Below, in pieces: positions 22,311 through 32,413 of a stretch of DNA of 64,000 bases. The stretch comes from Ancylobacter sp. WKF20. GTDB lineage: Bacteria; Pseudomonadota; Alphaproteobacteria; Rhizobiales; Xanthobacteraceae. The stretch is taken from the NCBI RefSeq assembly GCF_029760895.1, contig NZ_CP121679.1, positions 3,578,001 to 3,642,000 of the forward strand. Reading direction: 5' to 3'. Position numbers and translations under genes: made by a program. The stretch's first letter is position 1. Every line of letters begins with the position of its first letter. The notes under the pieces are model-generated. The model saw only the letters and a list, made by a program, of their open reading frames with translations, was not told where the DNA came from and ran no database searches.

Positions 22311-24533
22311 ATGCCCAAGAATACCCCGCCCCGCAAGGAACAGAATCGCGTGCCGCGTGCCCCCCGCGCGCTGGCGCCGGCCGAACCGCGCGAGGCCGAG
22401 CGCATCGCCAAGGTCGTCGCCCGCGCCGGTCTCGGCTCGCGCCGCGAGATCGAGGAATGGATCCTCGCCGGTCGCGTCGCGGTCAATGGCGAGGTGCTGG
22501 AGAGCCCGGCCCGCACGGTGACGGCGGAAGACACCATCACGGTGGACGGCGTGAAGCTGCCGGAAAAGGAGCGCACGCGGCTCTATCTTTACCACAAGCC
22601 CAAGGGCGTGGTGACGACCAATTACGACCCCGAGGGGCGCCCGACCCTGTTCGAGATCCTGCCCGGCGGCCTGCCGCGCTTGGTCTCGGTCGGCCGGCTC
22701 GACCTCAACACCGAGGGTCTGATCCTGCTCACCAATGATGGCGGCCTCGCCCGCGTGCTGGAGCTGCCGGAGACCGGCTGGCTCCGCCGCTACCGGGTGC
22801 GCGCCAAGGGCGACATCACCCAGGACAAGCTCGACGCGCTGATCGCCGGCATCACGGTGGACGGTGTGCATTACGGGCCGATCGAAGCGGTGCTCGACCG
22901 CGTGCAGGGCGCCAATGTGTGGCTGACTCTGGCGCTCCGCGAGGGCAAGAACCGCGAGGTGCGTAACGTTCTCGGCAGCCTCGGCCTCGACGTGAACCGG
23001 CTCATCCGCCTGTCCTATGGCCCGTTCCAGCTTGGCGAGATCGTGCAGGGCTCGGTCGAGGAGGTGCGCACGCGCATTCTCATGGACCAGCTCGGCCCGG
23101 AGCTTGCCGCCGCCGCCGGCGCTGATTTCGAGGGCCCGGTGTTCGACCACGCGGTCGAGGACGAGGCGCCGCGCAAGCCCTCCAAGGCGCGCTACGCCAA
23201 GGTGGAAGGCGCCGAAGATCGCCCGCGCCGCCGGCCGATCGACACCGAGGCTGGCCCGGACAAGACCGTGAGCTCCGGCCTCGTCGCCGACCGCAAGGGC
23301 CGCAAGGTGCTGGTGCAGCGCGTGCGCTCCACCGAGCCGGCGCCGACCGAGGAGGAGCGCCCGTTCCGCGACGAGCGCCGCCCCGAGCGTCCCGGCCGTG
23401 GCCCGAGCCGCGACCGTAAGGCCGCCGGCCCGCGTCCCTCCCGCCCGCGTGACGCCGAGGACCGCGCCCCGCGCGCCGACCACGAGGAACGCGGCGGCGA
23501 GCGCACCTTCCGCGGCCGCAGCGAGCGCCCTGCCCGCAGCACGGAGGACCGCCCCGTCCGCAGTGAGGGCGACCGTCCGTTCCGCGAACGCGCCCCGCGT
23601 GCCGAGGGCGACCGTCCGTTCCGCGAACGCGCCCCGCGTGCCGAGGGCGACCGTCCGTTCCGCGAACGCGCCCCGCGTGCCGAGGGTGACCGTCCGTTCC
23701 GCGAGCGCGCCCCGCGTCCCGAGGGTGATCGTCCGTTCCGCGAGCGCGCCCCCCGTGCCGAGGGCGACCGTCCGTTCCGCGAGCGCGCGCCCCGCCCTGA
23801 GGGTGACCGCCCGTTCCGCGAGCGGGCTCCCCGTGCCGAGGGCGACCGTCCCTTCCGCGAGCGCGCGCCCCGTCCCGAGGGCGACCGTCCGTTCCGTGAG
23901 CGCGCCCCGCGCGCCGAGGGTGACCGTCCGTTCCGCGAGCGGGCTCCCCGTCCTGAGGGCGACCGTCCGTTCCGTGAGCGTGCGCCCCGTCCCGAGGGTG
24001 GTCGTCCCTACCGCGGGGCCGACAGCGACCGTCCGTTCAGCGGGCGGGTGAAGTCGGAAGAGAACCGCACCCGCCGTCCGCGCTTCGCCAAGCTGGCTGG
24101 CAGCGGTGATACCGAGCGCGCCCCGCGCGAGGAGCACCCGCGCCGCGAGGAGGGTGATCGTCCCGCGCGCAATTACGGCGCCAAGAACTTCGCCGACCGG
24201 CCCACTCGCTCCTTCGGCGACAAGCCGCGCGGCGAGCGCCCCGCCGTGGATCGTCCGCGTGGCGAGCGCCCGGCCGGCAAATCCTTCGGTGACCGGCCGT
24301 TCGGTGACAAGCCGCGTGGAAAGTCCTTCGGCGACAAGCCGGGCGGGCGTCCGGCGGGTGGTCGTCCGGGTGGCAAATCCTTCGGCGACAAGCCGTCGGG
24401 CGGCAAGTCCTTTGGCGGCAAGCCGTCCGGTGGCCGTCCCTCCGGCGGAAAGCCCTCGGGTGGCCGGCCTTCAGGTGGCAAGCCCTCGGGCGGCAAGCCG
24501 GGCGGGCGTCCCGGCCGTCCGCCGCGCGGCTGA
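22311..24533 (+). CDS. rluB: RluB/RsuA-type pseudouridine synthase with very long repeat-rich tail
   Basis: A 740-residue protein. Residues ~28-85 are an S4 RNA-binding domain and ~90-275 the RsuA/RluB catalytic domain, with catalytic Asp131 in GRLDLNTEGL; the likely target is 23S rRNA near position 2605. Typical enzymes end near 290-300 residues. Here ~440 more follow: a charged linker, eleven tandem 13-residue units EGDRPFRERAPR(A/P) at 419-561, and a Lys/Gly tail with many GKSFGDKP and SGGKP units. The tail is predicted disordered and very basic, resembling RNA-binding RG-rich tails. Reads from the ATG at 22311. rsmD starts 17 bp after the stop. Confidence 0.93.
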   Translation: MPKNTPPRKEQNRVPRAPRALAPAEPREAERIAKVVARAGLGSRREIEEWILAGRVAVNGEVLESPARTVTAEDTITVDGVKLPEKERTRLYLYHKPKGVVTTNYDPEGRPTLFEILPGGLPRLVSVGRLDLNTEGLILLTNDGGLARVLELPETGWLRRYRVRAKGDITQDKLDALIAGITVDGVHYGPIEAVLDRVQGANVWLTLALREGKNREVRNVLGSLGLDVNRLIRLSYGPFQLGEIVQGSVEEVRTRILMDQLGPELAAAAGADFEGPVFDHAVEDEAPRKPSKARYAKVEGAEDRPRRRPIDTEAGPDKTVSSGLVADRKGRKVLVQRVRSTEPAPTEEERPFRDERRPERPGRGPSRDRKAAGPRPSRPRDAEDRAPRADHEERGGERTFRGRSERPARSTEDRPVRSEGDRPFRERAPRAEGDRPFRERAPRAEGDRPFRERAPRAEGDRPFRERAPRPEGDRPFRERAPRAEGDRPFRERAPRPEGDRPFRERAPRAEGDRPFRERAPRPEGDRPFRERAPRAEGDRPFRERAPRPEGDRPFRERAPRPEGGRPYRGADSDRPFSGRVKSEENRTRRPRFAKLAGSGDTERAPREEHPRREEGDRPARNYGAKNFADRPTRSFGDKPRGERPAVDRPRGERPAGKSFGDRPFGDKPRGKSFGDKPGGRPAGGRPGGKSFGDKPSGGKSFGGKPSGGRPSGGKPSGGRPSGGKPSGGKPGGRPGRPPRG
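23565..23993 (+). repeat. Eleven 39-bp in-frame tandem repeats in the rluB tail
   Basis: Eleven units of 39 bp encode EGDRPFRERAPR plus Ala or Pro. The 13th residue runs A A A P A P A P A P P, so a two-unit (78-bp) block has probably been duplicated. Units differ mainly at third codon positions. A twelfth degenerate unit (EGGRPYRGA) follows at 23994. Copy number is likely variable between strains. Confidence 0.95.
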
Positions 24534-24550
24534 TCCGGCGAGGCTGAGCC

Positions 24551-25108
24551 GTGCGCATCGTCGGCGGGCGCTTCAAGGGCCGCACCCTGAGCGGCCCCTC
24601 TTCCAACGCCACGCGGCCGACCTCGGATCGGCTGCGCGAGGCGCTTTTCAACGTGCTCGCCCATGCCTATGGCGACCCGGCGGACGGCGCGCGCGTGCTC
24701 GACCTGTTCGCCGGCACGGGCGCGCTGGGGCTGGAAGCGATCTCGCGCGGGGCGAAATTCGCCGTCTTCGTCGATGAGGCGACCGAGCCGCGCGGGCTGA
24801 TCCGGGCCAATGTCGAGGCACTCGGCCTCGGCGGCGTCACCCGCATCTTCCGGCGCGACGCCACCAAGCTCGGCACCGCCTTTGCCAATGACGCCTTCGA
24901 TCTCGTCTTCTGCGACCCGCCCTATGGGCGCGGCCTCGCGCTGGCGGCGCTCACCAGCGCGCGCGACGGCGGCTGGCTGGCGCCCGAGGCGCTGATCGTC
25001 GTCGAGGAATCGGTCGAAGCCGCCTTCGCCGCGCCCGAGGGCTTCGAGGAACTGGAGCGCCGGCGCTACGACACCAGCGAACTCATCTTCCTGCGCGCCG
25101 CATCCTGA
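24551..25108 (+). CDS. rsmD: 16S rRNA guanine(966)-N2-methyltransferase
   Basis: A 185-residue RsmD. The N-terminal MRIVGGRFKGRTL and TRPTSDRLREALFN are diagnostic. The SAM loop is DLFAGTGALGLE (51-62) and the catalytic motif DPPY is at 122-125. It methylates G966 in the 30S head. The start is GTG at 24551, 17 bp after the pseudouridine synthase gene, so both rRNA-modifying enzymes are probably co-transcribed. Confidence 0.95.
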   Translation: MRIVGGRFKGRTLSGPSSNATRPTSDRLREALFNVLAHAYGDPADGARVLDLFAGTGALGLEAISRGAKFAVFVDEATEPRGLIRANVEALGLGGVTRIFRRDATKLGTAFANDAFDLVFCDPPYGRGLALAALTSARDGGWLAPEALIVVEESVEAAFAAPEGFEELERRRYDTSELIFLRAAS

Positions 25109-25122
25109 GGGGACGCAGGCCG

Positions 25123-25902
25123 CTACGCCACCGTCTCCACCGCCTCGATGATGCGGGCGATGTCCTCCTCGCGGGAGAGGCGGTGGTCGCCATCCTTCAC
25201 CAGAGTGATCACCACATCGTCTTCGGCGAGGCAGGTGACGAGCTTCATCGCGTGCTGCCAGGGCACCACGTCATCGGCCACGCCCTGCAGGATGCGCACC
25301 GGGCACCCGACGGCGAAGGGGCTGCCCAGCACGAGATTGCGGCGCCCGTCCTCGATGAAGGCGCGGGTGATCGGGGTCGGCTCGCCATAGTCGGACTTGC
25401 GATACCACACGCCCGTCTGCTCGATCTCGGCACGGATCTCCGGCGTCATCGCGTTCCACATCAGTTCCTCGGAAAAGTCCGGCGCCGGGGCGATGAGGAC
25501 GAGGCCGGCGAGGCGCTGGCTCTCCCCGCGCGCGGCAAGCGCCCGCGCGAGCAGCAGCGCGATCCAGCCGCCCATGGAGGAGCCGACGACGACCTGCGGG
25601 CCGGTGGTCGCGCGGTCGAACACGGCGAGCGCCTCCTCGGCCCAGCGCGAGATCGTGCCGTCGATGAAGGCGCCTTCCGATTCCCCATGGCCGGAATAGT
25701 CGAAGCGCACCACCGCGCGGCCGACACCTTCGCCCCATTGCGCGAGGCGCTCGGCCTTGGTGCCGCGCATGTCCGAGAGATAACCGCCGCACCATAGCAC
25801 GCCGGGGCCGGCCTCCGGCGTGCTGGGCGTGTGGCGCAGGGCGATGCGGCGGGCATCCGCGCCCAAGGTGAGGAAGTCGGGCGGCGTGTCGGTGGCGGTC
25901 AT
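25123..25902 (-). CDS. Alpha/beta hydrolase
   Basis: A 259-residue alpha/beta hydrolase. The nucleophile is Ser109 in GSSMGG, the acid is probably an Asp in GVADDVVPW, and the base is the His in DGDHRLS near 243. RFDYSGHGESEG is the typical strand-turn after the oxyanion loop. It resembles the human ABHD10 / bacterial BD-FAE-like carboxylesterases common next to infC in this order. Its substrate is unknown. Start at the ATG at 25902. Confidence 0.88.
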   Translation of the reverse strand: MTATDTPPDFLTLGADARRIALRHTPSTPEAGPGVLWCGGYLSDMRGTKAERLAQWGEGVGRAVVRFDYSGHGESEGAFIDGTISRWAEEALAVFDRATTGPQVVVGSSMGGWIALLLARALAARGESQRLAGLVLIAPAPDFSEELMWNAMTPEIRAEIEQTGVWYRKSDYGEPTPITRAFIEDGRRNLVLGSPFAVGCPVRILQGVADDVVPWQHAMKLVTCLAEDDVVITLVKDGDHRLSREEDIARIIEAVETVA

Positions 25903-26100
25903 CACGGTCCTCGTCCTTCGGACGGCACGCCGTCGCGGGGCTCTTGGCCGGTACAGCTTCTTGCGATTCGTGCCGGCGACGCCACATTCCCCTACAGGCG
26001 CCGGGCGGCGGCGCAAGAGCTTCGGCACGCGCGCGGCCCCGCCTTACCCGAACTTTGCCCTCACGGCGCAACTTTGGGTATTTTCCGTTTCGTCATGCCG

Positions 26101-26129
26101 TTGACTTCTGTCGGGTTTGTCACGATCTT
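26101..26129 (+). promoter_or_regulatory. Candidate infC promoter
   Basis: TTGACT (26101-26106), a 17-base spacer and GATCTT (26124-26129) lie 95 bp before the infC start in the 321-bp gap between the divergent hydrolase and infC. The following leader contains a TCTGCG/CGCAGA stem. Consensus match only; nothing else is seen in the gap. Confidence 0.4.
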
Positions 26130-26223
26130 CTGCGACCGTTTTACGCGCGCAGAAACGAGCCGGCCGGCAAGAATTCGCGGCGCGATGAGACGTACTTTCT
26201 GAAATGGCAGAGGAGAAGACGCC

Positions 26224-26760
26224 ATTCGTCGCCCCATGAGACCCGTCGCGCCGGAAAAGGACGGTCCGCGCGTCAACGAAGACATCCGGATCCGCGAAGT
26301 GCAGCTCATCGACCAGGATGGGCAGAATCTCGGCGTCATCCAGACCCGGGACGCCATTCTGCGCGCGCAGGAAGCCGGCCTCGATCTGGTCGAGATCGCG
26401 CCGAATTCCGTGCCGCCGGTCTGCAAGATCCTCGATTACGGCCGCTTCAAGTACCAGAACCAGAAGAAGGCCAACGAGGCGCGCAAGAAGCAGCACATCG
26501 TCGAGATCAAGGAAATCAAGCTGCGTCCCGGCATCGACACCCACGACTATGAGGTGAAGATGAAGGCGATCCACCGCTTCTTCGACGAAGGCGACAAGGT
26601 GAAGATCACCCTGCGCTTCCGCGGCCGCGAGATGGCGCACCAGGAACTCGGCTACAAGCTGCTGAACCGCGTGAAGGAAGAACTCGCCACGATCGCCAAG
26701 GTCGAGGCGGAGCCCTCGCTCGAAGGTCGGCAGATGATCATGGTGCTGGCCCCGCGCTGA
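26224..26760 (+). CDS. infC: Translation initiation factor IF-3, probable AUU start
   Basis: IF-3 binds the 30S subunit and polices start-codon choice. The N-domain ([19 protein letters not shown]), basic linker and C-domain ([19 protein letters not shown]) are all present, ending VLAPR. The first ATG is at 26236, but it has no Shine-Dalgarno. The in-frame ATT at 26224 has AGGAG (26211-26215) eight bases upstream and adds (M)RRP, matching family N-termini such as (M)..IRRP. The protein would be 178 residues. An AUU start is the known basis of IF-3 autoregulation in E. coli. It is followed by a stem-loop and faces folC; rpmI and rplT are not here. Confidence 0.93.
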   Translation: MRRPMRPVAPEKDGPRVNEDIRIREVQLIDQDGQNLGVIQTRDAILRAQEAGLDLVEIAPNSVPPVCKILDYGRFKYQNQKKANEARKKQHIVEIKEIKLRPGIDTHDYEVKMKAIHRFFDEGDKVKITLRFRGREMAHQELGYKLLNRVKEELATIAKVEAEPSLEGRQMIMVLAPR

Positions 26761-26762
26761 GC

Positions 26763-26792
26763 GGAGCCGGCCTGTCGACGGGCGCCGGCTCC
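26763..26792 (+). terminator. Stem-loop after infC
   Basis: A perfect 9-bp stem GGAGCCGGC/GCCGGCTCC (26763-26771 and 26784-26792) begins two bases after the infC stop. There is no T-run, so it may protect the 3' end or act as a weak terminator between convergent infC and folC. Confidence 0.5.
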
Positions 26793-26828
26793 CTGCGGGA
26801 CCGGTGGCCCCTGGCGACTGCCTCTGGC

Positions 26829-26866
26829 GTCATCCCGGACGGTCCGCGGGGCCGGACCGGGATCGC
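26829..26866. repeat. REP-like half element, family B
   Basis: GTCATCCCGGAC..GGACCGGGATCG matches one arm of the family-B repeats at 35333, 40977, 44465 and 53123. It lies between the convergent infC and folC genes. Only one arm is present. Confidence 0.65.
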
Positions 26867-26912
26867 CGCCCCTGCGCGCCTGCGATAAGCCTTCCAGAAC
26901 GCCGCTGCGACA

Positions 26913-28274
26913 TCAGTCCGGCAGGCTGCCATTCTCCGCGAGCACCGCCCCGGCGAGATAGAGCGAGCCGGCGATCAGCACGCGCGGCGCCGGGCCCGCG
27001 GACACTGTCCCCGACATATCCAGACTTTCCAGCGCCGCCGCGACGCTCACCGCCGTCGAGGCGCTGATGCCATGCGCGCTGGCCGCGGCCGCGACGGCTT
27101 CCGGCGGCTGGCCCTTGTGCTCGCCCGGCACCGGCACGGCGATGAGCTCGCGCGCCAGCCCGGCAAAGGGGGCGAGGAAGGTGCCGGAATCCTTCGAGCC
27201 GAGCATGCCGACGATCATCACCAGCGGGCGCGACACGCGGTCTTCCAGATCCGCCAGCGCGGCGGCCAGCGCCTGGCCGCCGGCGGCATTGTGCCCGCCA
27301 TCGAGCCAGACATCGACACCCTCGGGCGCGCGCTGGGTGAGCGGGCCCGGCCCGAGCCGCTGCAACCGCGCGGGCCAGTTCGCCTGACGCATGCCATCCT
27401 CGAAGGCGGCGAAGGGCAGGCGCAGCGCCGGATCGCGCTGCCCGGCGATGCGCAGCGTCTCCACCGCCAGCCCGGCATTGCCGATCTGGTGCGGGCCGAC
27501 GAGGCGCGGGCGCGGCAGGTCGATCAACCCGTCCTCATCCTGCACCACAAGACGGCCGCCTTCCTCATGGGCCTGGAAGCCTTCCCCCATGACGGTGAGC
27601 GGCACGCCGAGCCGCGCCGCCTGCCGTTCGATGACGGCCAGCGCCTCGCGCGGCTGCTGGGCGATCACCGCCGGCACGCCGCGCTTGAGGATGCCCGCCT
27701 TCTCGCCGGCAATGGCGGCAACCGTCTCGCCGAGGAAATCGACATGGTCGATGGAGACCGGCGTGATGACCGAGACCAGCGGGGCGTCGATCACATTGGT
27801 GGCGTCGAGCCGGCCACCGAGGCCGACCTCGAGCAGCAGCACATCCGCCGGCACCTCGGAAAACAGCAGGAAGGCCGCCGCCGTGGTGATCTCGAAGAAG
27901 GTGATGGGCGCGCCCTCATTGGCCACCTCGGCGCGGGCCAGCGCGTCGGTCAGCGTCGCGTCGTCGACAAGGTGGCCGGCGAGGCGGATGCGCTCGTTGA
28001 AGCGCACCAGATGGGGCGAGGTGTAGACATGCACGCGCTTGCCGGCGGCCTCCAGCACGGCGCGCATGAAGGCGACGGTCGAGCCCTTGCCATTGGTGCC
28101 GGCGACATGGATCACCGGCGGCAGGCGGCGCTGGGGATGGCCGAGCCGCTCCAGCACCCGCCACATGCGGTCGAGCGAGAGGTCGATCAGCTTGGGATGC
28201 AGCGCCAGCAGCCGCTCGAAAATGTCCTCGACCGGAGGCCGCTCCGAGGGGCCGGCAAGTGGCGCGGCGGACAT
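26913..28274 (-). CDS. folC: Bifunctional dihydrofolate/folylpolyglutamate synthase
   Basis: A 453-residue Mur-ligase-family enzyme that adds glutamate to dihydropteroate and to folates. The P-loop is AGTNGKGST (58-66), followed by YTSPHLVRFNERIR (FolC signature), the GLGGRLDATN loop and IDHVDFLGETVAAIAGEKAGI. The C-terminal ligase domain starts near residue 310 (WLDGGHNAAG). It lies 8 bp after accD, completing the trpFBA-accD-folC order typical of alphaproteobacteria. Confidence 0.96.
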   Translation of the reverse strand: MSAAPLAGPSERPPVEDIFERLLALHPKLIDLSLDRMWRVLERLGHPQRRLPPVIHVAGTNGKGSTVAFMRAVLEAAGKRVHVYTSPHLVRFNERIRLAGHLVDDATLTDALARAEVANEGAPITFFEITTAAAFLLFSEVPADVLLLEVGLGGRLDATNVIDAPLVSVITPVSIDHVDFLGETVAAIAGEKAGILKRGVPAVIAQQPREALAVIERQAARLGVPLTVMGEGFQAHEEGGRLVVQDEDGLIDLPRPRLVGPHQIGNAGLAVETLRIAGQRDPALRLPFAAFEDGMRQANWPARLQRLGPGPLTQRAPEGVDVWLDGGHNAAGGQALAAALADLEDRVSRPLVMIVGMLGSKDSGTFLAPFAGLARELIAVPVPGEHKGQPPEAVAAAASAHGISASTAVSVAAALESLDMSGTVSAGPAPRVLIAGSLYLAGAVLAENGSLPD

Positions 28275-28282
28275 GGCGGGCC

Positions 28283-29221
28283 TCAGGCGCTCGCGGGCGC
28301 GGGCAAAGCCGGGGCCTCGCCGGAACGGGCGGCGTCGGCGGGGGCTTCCACCGGGCGGGCGACCTCGACGGCGGGGGCGCGCATCAGGAGCCGGCAGAGC
28401 CGGCCGAGCGTCGCGCGCATCTCATGGCGGTGCACGACGAGGTCGATCATGCCGTGGTCGCGCAGATATTCGGCGCGCTGGAAGCCCTCGGGCAGCTTCT
28501 CGCGGATCGTCTGCTCGATGACGCGCGGTCCGGCGAAGCCGATCAGCGCACCCGGCTCGGCGATCTGGATGTCGCCCAGCATGGCGTAGGAGGCGGTGAC
28601 GCCGCCGGTGGTCGGGTTGGTGAGCACCACGATATAGGGGAGCTTGGCTTCCCGCAGTTCCTGGATGGCGCAGGTGGTGCGCGGCATCTGCATCAGCGAG
28701 AGGATGCCTTCCTGCATGCGCGCCCCGCCGGAGGAGGCGAACATGATGAAGGGCGTGCCGCGCGAGGCGGCGGTCTCAAGCCCGGTCACGATGGCCTCAC
28801 CGGCCGCCATGCCGAGCGAACCGCCCATGAAGCCGAAATCCTGCACGGCGATGGTGACCGGCAGGCCTTCCAGCTTGCCATAGCCGACCTTCACCGCGTC
28901 CTGCGCGCCGGTCTTGGCGCGGGCGTCCTTGAGGCGGTCGGCGTAGCGCTTCTCGTCGCGGAATTTCAGCGGGTCGGCGACCACCTGCGGCAGGGCGATG
29001 TCGTACCATTTGCCGCCGTCGAACATCGAGCTCAACCGCGCCTTCGGGTCCATCCGCATATGGTAGTTGGAGCCCGGGATGACGAAGAGGTTCGCCTCCA
29101 GATCCTTGTGGAACACCATCTGCCCGGTCTCGGGGCACTTCACCCAGAGATTCTCCGGCACCTCGCGGCGATTGAGGAAGCTGTTCAGCTTCGGGCGGAC
29201 GACGTTCGAGATCCAGTTCAA
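28283..29221 (-). CDS. accD: Acetyl-CoA carboxylase carboxyltransferase subunit beta
   Basis: A 312-residue AccD, half of the carboxyltransferase that transfers CO2 from biotin to acetyl-CoA for fatty-acid synthesis. The crotonase-fold core ([44 protein letters not shown]) is intact. The N-terminal zinc ribbon has kept only Cys29; the other three ligand positions are Thr32, Ile48 and Ser51, so it probably binds no zinc. The last ~35 residues are an Ala/Pro/Glu tail. It lies between trpA and folC. Confidence 0.95.
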   Translation of the reverse strand: MNWISNVVRPKLNSFLNRREVPENLWVKCPETGQMVFHKDLEANLFVIPGSNYHMRMDPKARLSSMFDGGKWYDIALPQVVADPLKFRDEKRYADRLKDARAKTGAQDAVKVGYGKLEGLPVTIAVQDFGFMGGSLGMAAGEAIVTGLETAASRGTPFIMFASSGGARMQEGILSLMQMPRTTCAIQELREAKLPYIVVLTNPTTGGVTASYAMLGDIQIAEPGALIGFAGPRVIEQTIREKLPEGFQRAEYLRDHGMIDLVVHRHEMRATLGRLCRLLMRAPAVEVARPVEAPADAARSGEAPALPAPASA

Positions 29222-29358
29222 CGGCGTGGCTCCGGACGGGAAGGGATGGCGGCTGCCCGATGGACAGCCGCGCCCTCATCTAATCGCCGACAAGGGCGAT
29301 GAAAAGGCAGGTAAGCGCGCGAAGGGGCCGGCGCGGCCGCAAAAAGGGGCGGTGGGGC

Positions 29359-30206
29359 CTATTCGGCCGCCGCGCGCCCTGTGCCGCGCACCGCATCGGC
29401 GAGGCGGCCGACGAGGGAGGTGACCGCCCCCACCGTGCCGGCGGTGGCGTGGCCGTCCGCGTCGAGCGTGCCGCGCAGCGCGTCGATCAGCGCCGAGCCG
29501 ACCACCACGCCATCGGCACCCGCCGCGATCGCCGCCGCCTGCTCGGGCGTGCGCACGCCGAAGCCGACCGCGACCGGCAGCTCGGTGTGGCGCTTGATGC
29601 GCGCCACCGCCTGGCCGACCACAGTAGCGTCGGGCGTCGCCGCGCCGGTGATGCCGTTGATCGAGACGTAGTAGACGAAGCCCGCCGTATGGGCGAGCAC
29701 GGCCGGCAGGCGCTTGTCGTCGGTGGTGGGCGTGGCCAAGCGGATGAAGGCAAGGCCCGCCTTCAGCGCCGGCAGGCACAGCTCATTGTCCTCTTCCGGC
29801 GGCAGGTCGACGACCACGAGCCCATCCACCCCGGCGGCCTTGGCGTCGGCGAGGAAGCGGTCGACGCCGTAAATATAGACCGGGTTATAATAGCCCATCA
29901 GCACCAGCGGGGTGGTGTCGTCGGTCTTGCGGAACTCGCGGACCATGGCGATGGTCTTGGCAAGCGTCTGCCCGGCCTTGAGCGCGCGCAGGCCCGCCGC
30001 CTGGATGGCGGGGCCGTCGGCCATCGGGTCGGTGAAGGGCACGCCGAGCTCGATGATGTCGGCGCCGGCGCCCGGCAGCGACTTCAGCAGGCTCAGCGAG
30101 GTGTCGTAATCCGGGTCGCCGGCGGTGACGAAGGTCACCAGCGCCGCGCGCCCCTCGGCGGCGCAGGCCTTGAAGCGATGGTCGAGCCGGGTGATCGGGC
30201 GCGTGG

Positions 30207-30210
<4 letters not shown>
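29359..30210 (-). CDS. trpA: Tryptophan synthase alpha chain
   Basis: A 283-residue TIM barrel that cleaves indole-3-glycerol phosphate. The catalytic residues are in [14 protein letters not shown] (Glu54, Asp65). [11 protein letters not shown] and [11 protein letters not shown] are the phosphate-site segments. The indole is channelled to TrpB. Its ATG overlaps the trpB stop by four bases (30207-30210), ensuring balanced synthesis. Confidence 0.97.
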
Positions 30211-31435
<1,225 letters not shown>

Positions 31436-31439
<4 letters not shown>

Positions 31440-32170
31440 GGCGGGCTCGTCTCTCTGGCGGGTGGGGTGGGCGTCGCGCCGGCCGGGCCCGGCAGGACGG
31501 CAGCCTCTCGCGCCGCGCGCACGAAAGCGGCGATGAGGGCGGGGTCCTTGATGCCGGGGGCCTGCTCGACACCGGAGGATACGTCCACGCCGCCCGGCTG
31601 GATGAGCCGCACGGCGGTGCCGACATTCGCCGGGTCCAGACCTCCTGACAGCATGAAGGAGCGGGCGCGGTCAAGATTGGCAAGGTCAAGATTGGCGAGG
31701 TCGAGGTCGGCGATCAGGTTCCAGTCGAAGGCGACGCCATTACCGCCGGGCAGCGCCGCGCCCTTGGGCGGCTTGGCGTCGAGCAGCAGACGGTCGGCGA
31801 CGCCGGCATAGGCGGTGAGCGCGGGAAGATCCTCCGGCCCGCCAATGCCGAGTGCCTTCATCACCGGCCGGCCGAAGCGGGCGCGGATCGCGCTGACGCG
31901 CTCCGGCGTTTCATGGCCATGCAGCTGGAGAATGTCCGGGGCGGCGGCGTCGAGAATGGCGGCGAGCGCGGCGTCGTCGGCATCGACGGTGAGCGCGACG
32001 ATCTGGGCGCGTCCGCGTGCCTGCGCCGCAAGGCGGGCGGCGCGCGCGACATCGACATGGCGCGGGCTGCGCGGGAAGAACACCAGGCCGACCATGTCGG
32101 CCCCGGCGGCAAGCGCTGCGTCCAGCGTCTCGGGCGTGCTCAACCCGCAGATTTTGATCTCAAGCGACAC
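31436..32170 (-). CDS. trpF: Phosphoribosylanthranilate isomerase
   Basis: A 244-residue TIM barrel carrying out the third tryptophan-specific step. The N-terminal [18 protein letters not shown] contains the catalytic Cys; DILQLHGHE and [12 protein letters not shown] follow. Start: GTG at 32170 with AGGAGG six bases upstream. Upstream in-frame codons exist to 32320 but lack family similarity. Residues near 160 hold a small tandem DLANL duplication (15-bp units), an indel-prone loop. It is first in the trpFBA-accD-folC operon. Confidence 0.95.
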
Positions 32171-32337
32171 GGCCGCCTCCTCAAGCGCCAGCCAGTAGCA
32201 CGGAACGCGCCGGGCTGGCGAGGGTCGCGGCGTTCTCACCGGCCGCGCCCCGGAACGTGCCCGCCATCGGCCTTGCATCTTTCCGACATCGGCGGCGAAT
32301 TGCCCCTTCCGTGTCGGCAATTCACATGCTACTCAAC

Positions 32338-32358
32338 ATTATCTGTGAAATAGATAAT
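32338..32358. promoter_or_regulatory. Palindromic operator candidate upstream of the sulfate-binding protein
   Basis: ATTATCT-(7 bases)-AGATAAT is a perfect inverted repeat in a short AT-rich stretch, 56 bp before the sbp ATG and within the 243-bp gap shared with divergent trpF. It satisfies the T-N11-A rule of LysR-type regulators, which fits CysB-like control of sulfate uptake. The regulator gene is not nearby. Confidence 0.5.
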
Positions 32359-32413
32359 TTCACGCATTAAATTTGCATTATCCGGCCTGCGGGCCGGCAT
32401 TGGGAGAACCGCC

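Noticed and set aside
23565..23993. Regularly spaced repeats that might suggest a CRISPR array.
   Set aside because: There are no spacers: the units are contiguous, 39 bp and in frame with a protein.
22227..24137. A 636-codon minus-strand frame opposite the pseudouridine synthase, with regular repeats.
   Set aside because: The repeats merely mirror the sense-strand 39-bp units; the sense protein has a full catalytic domain.
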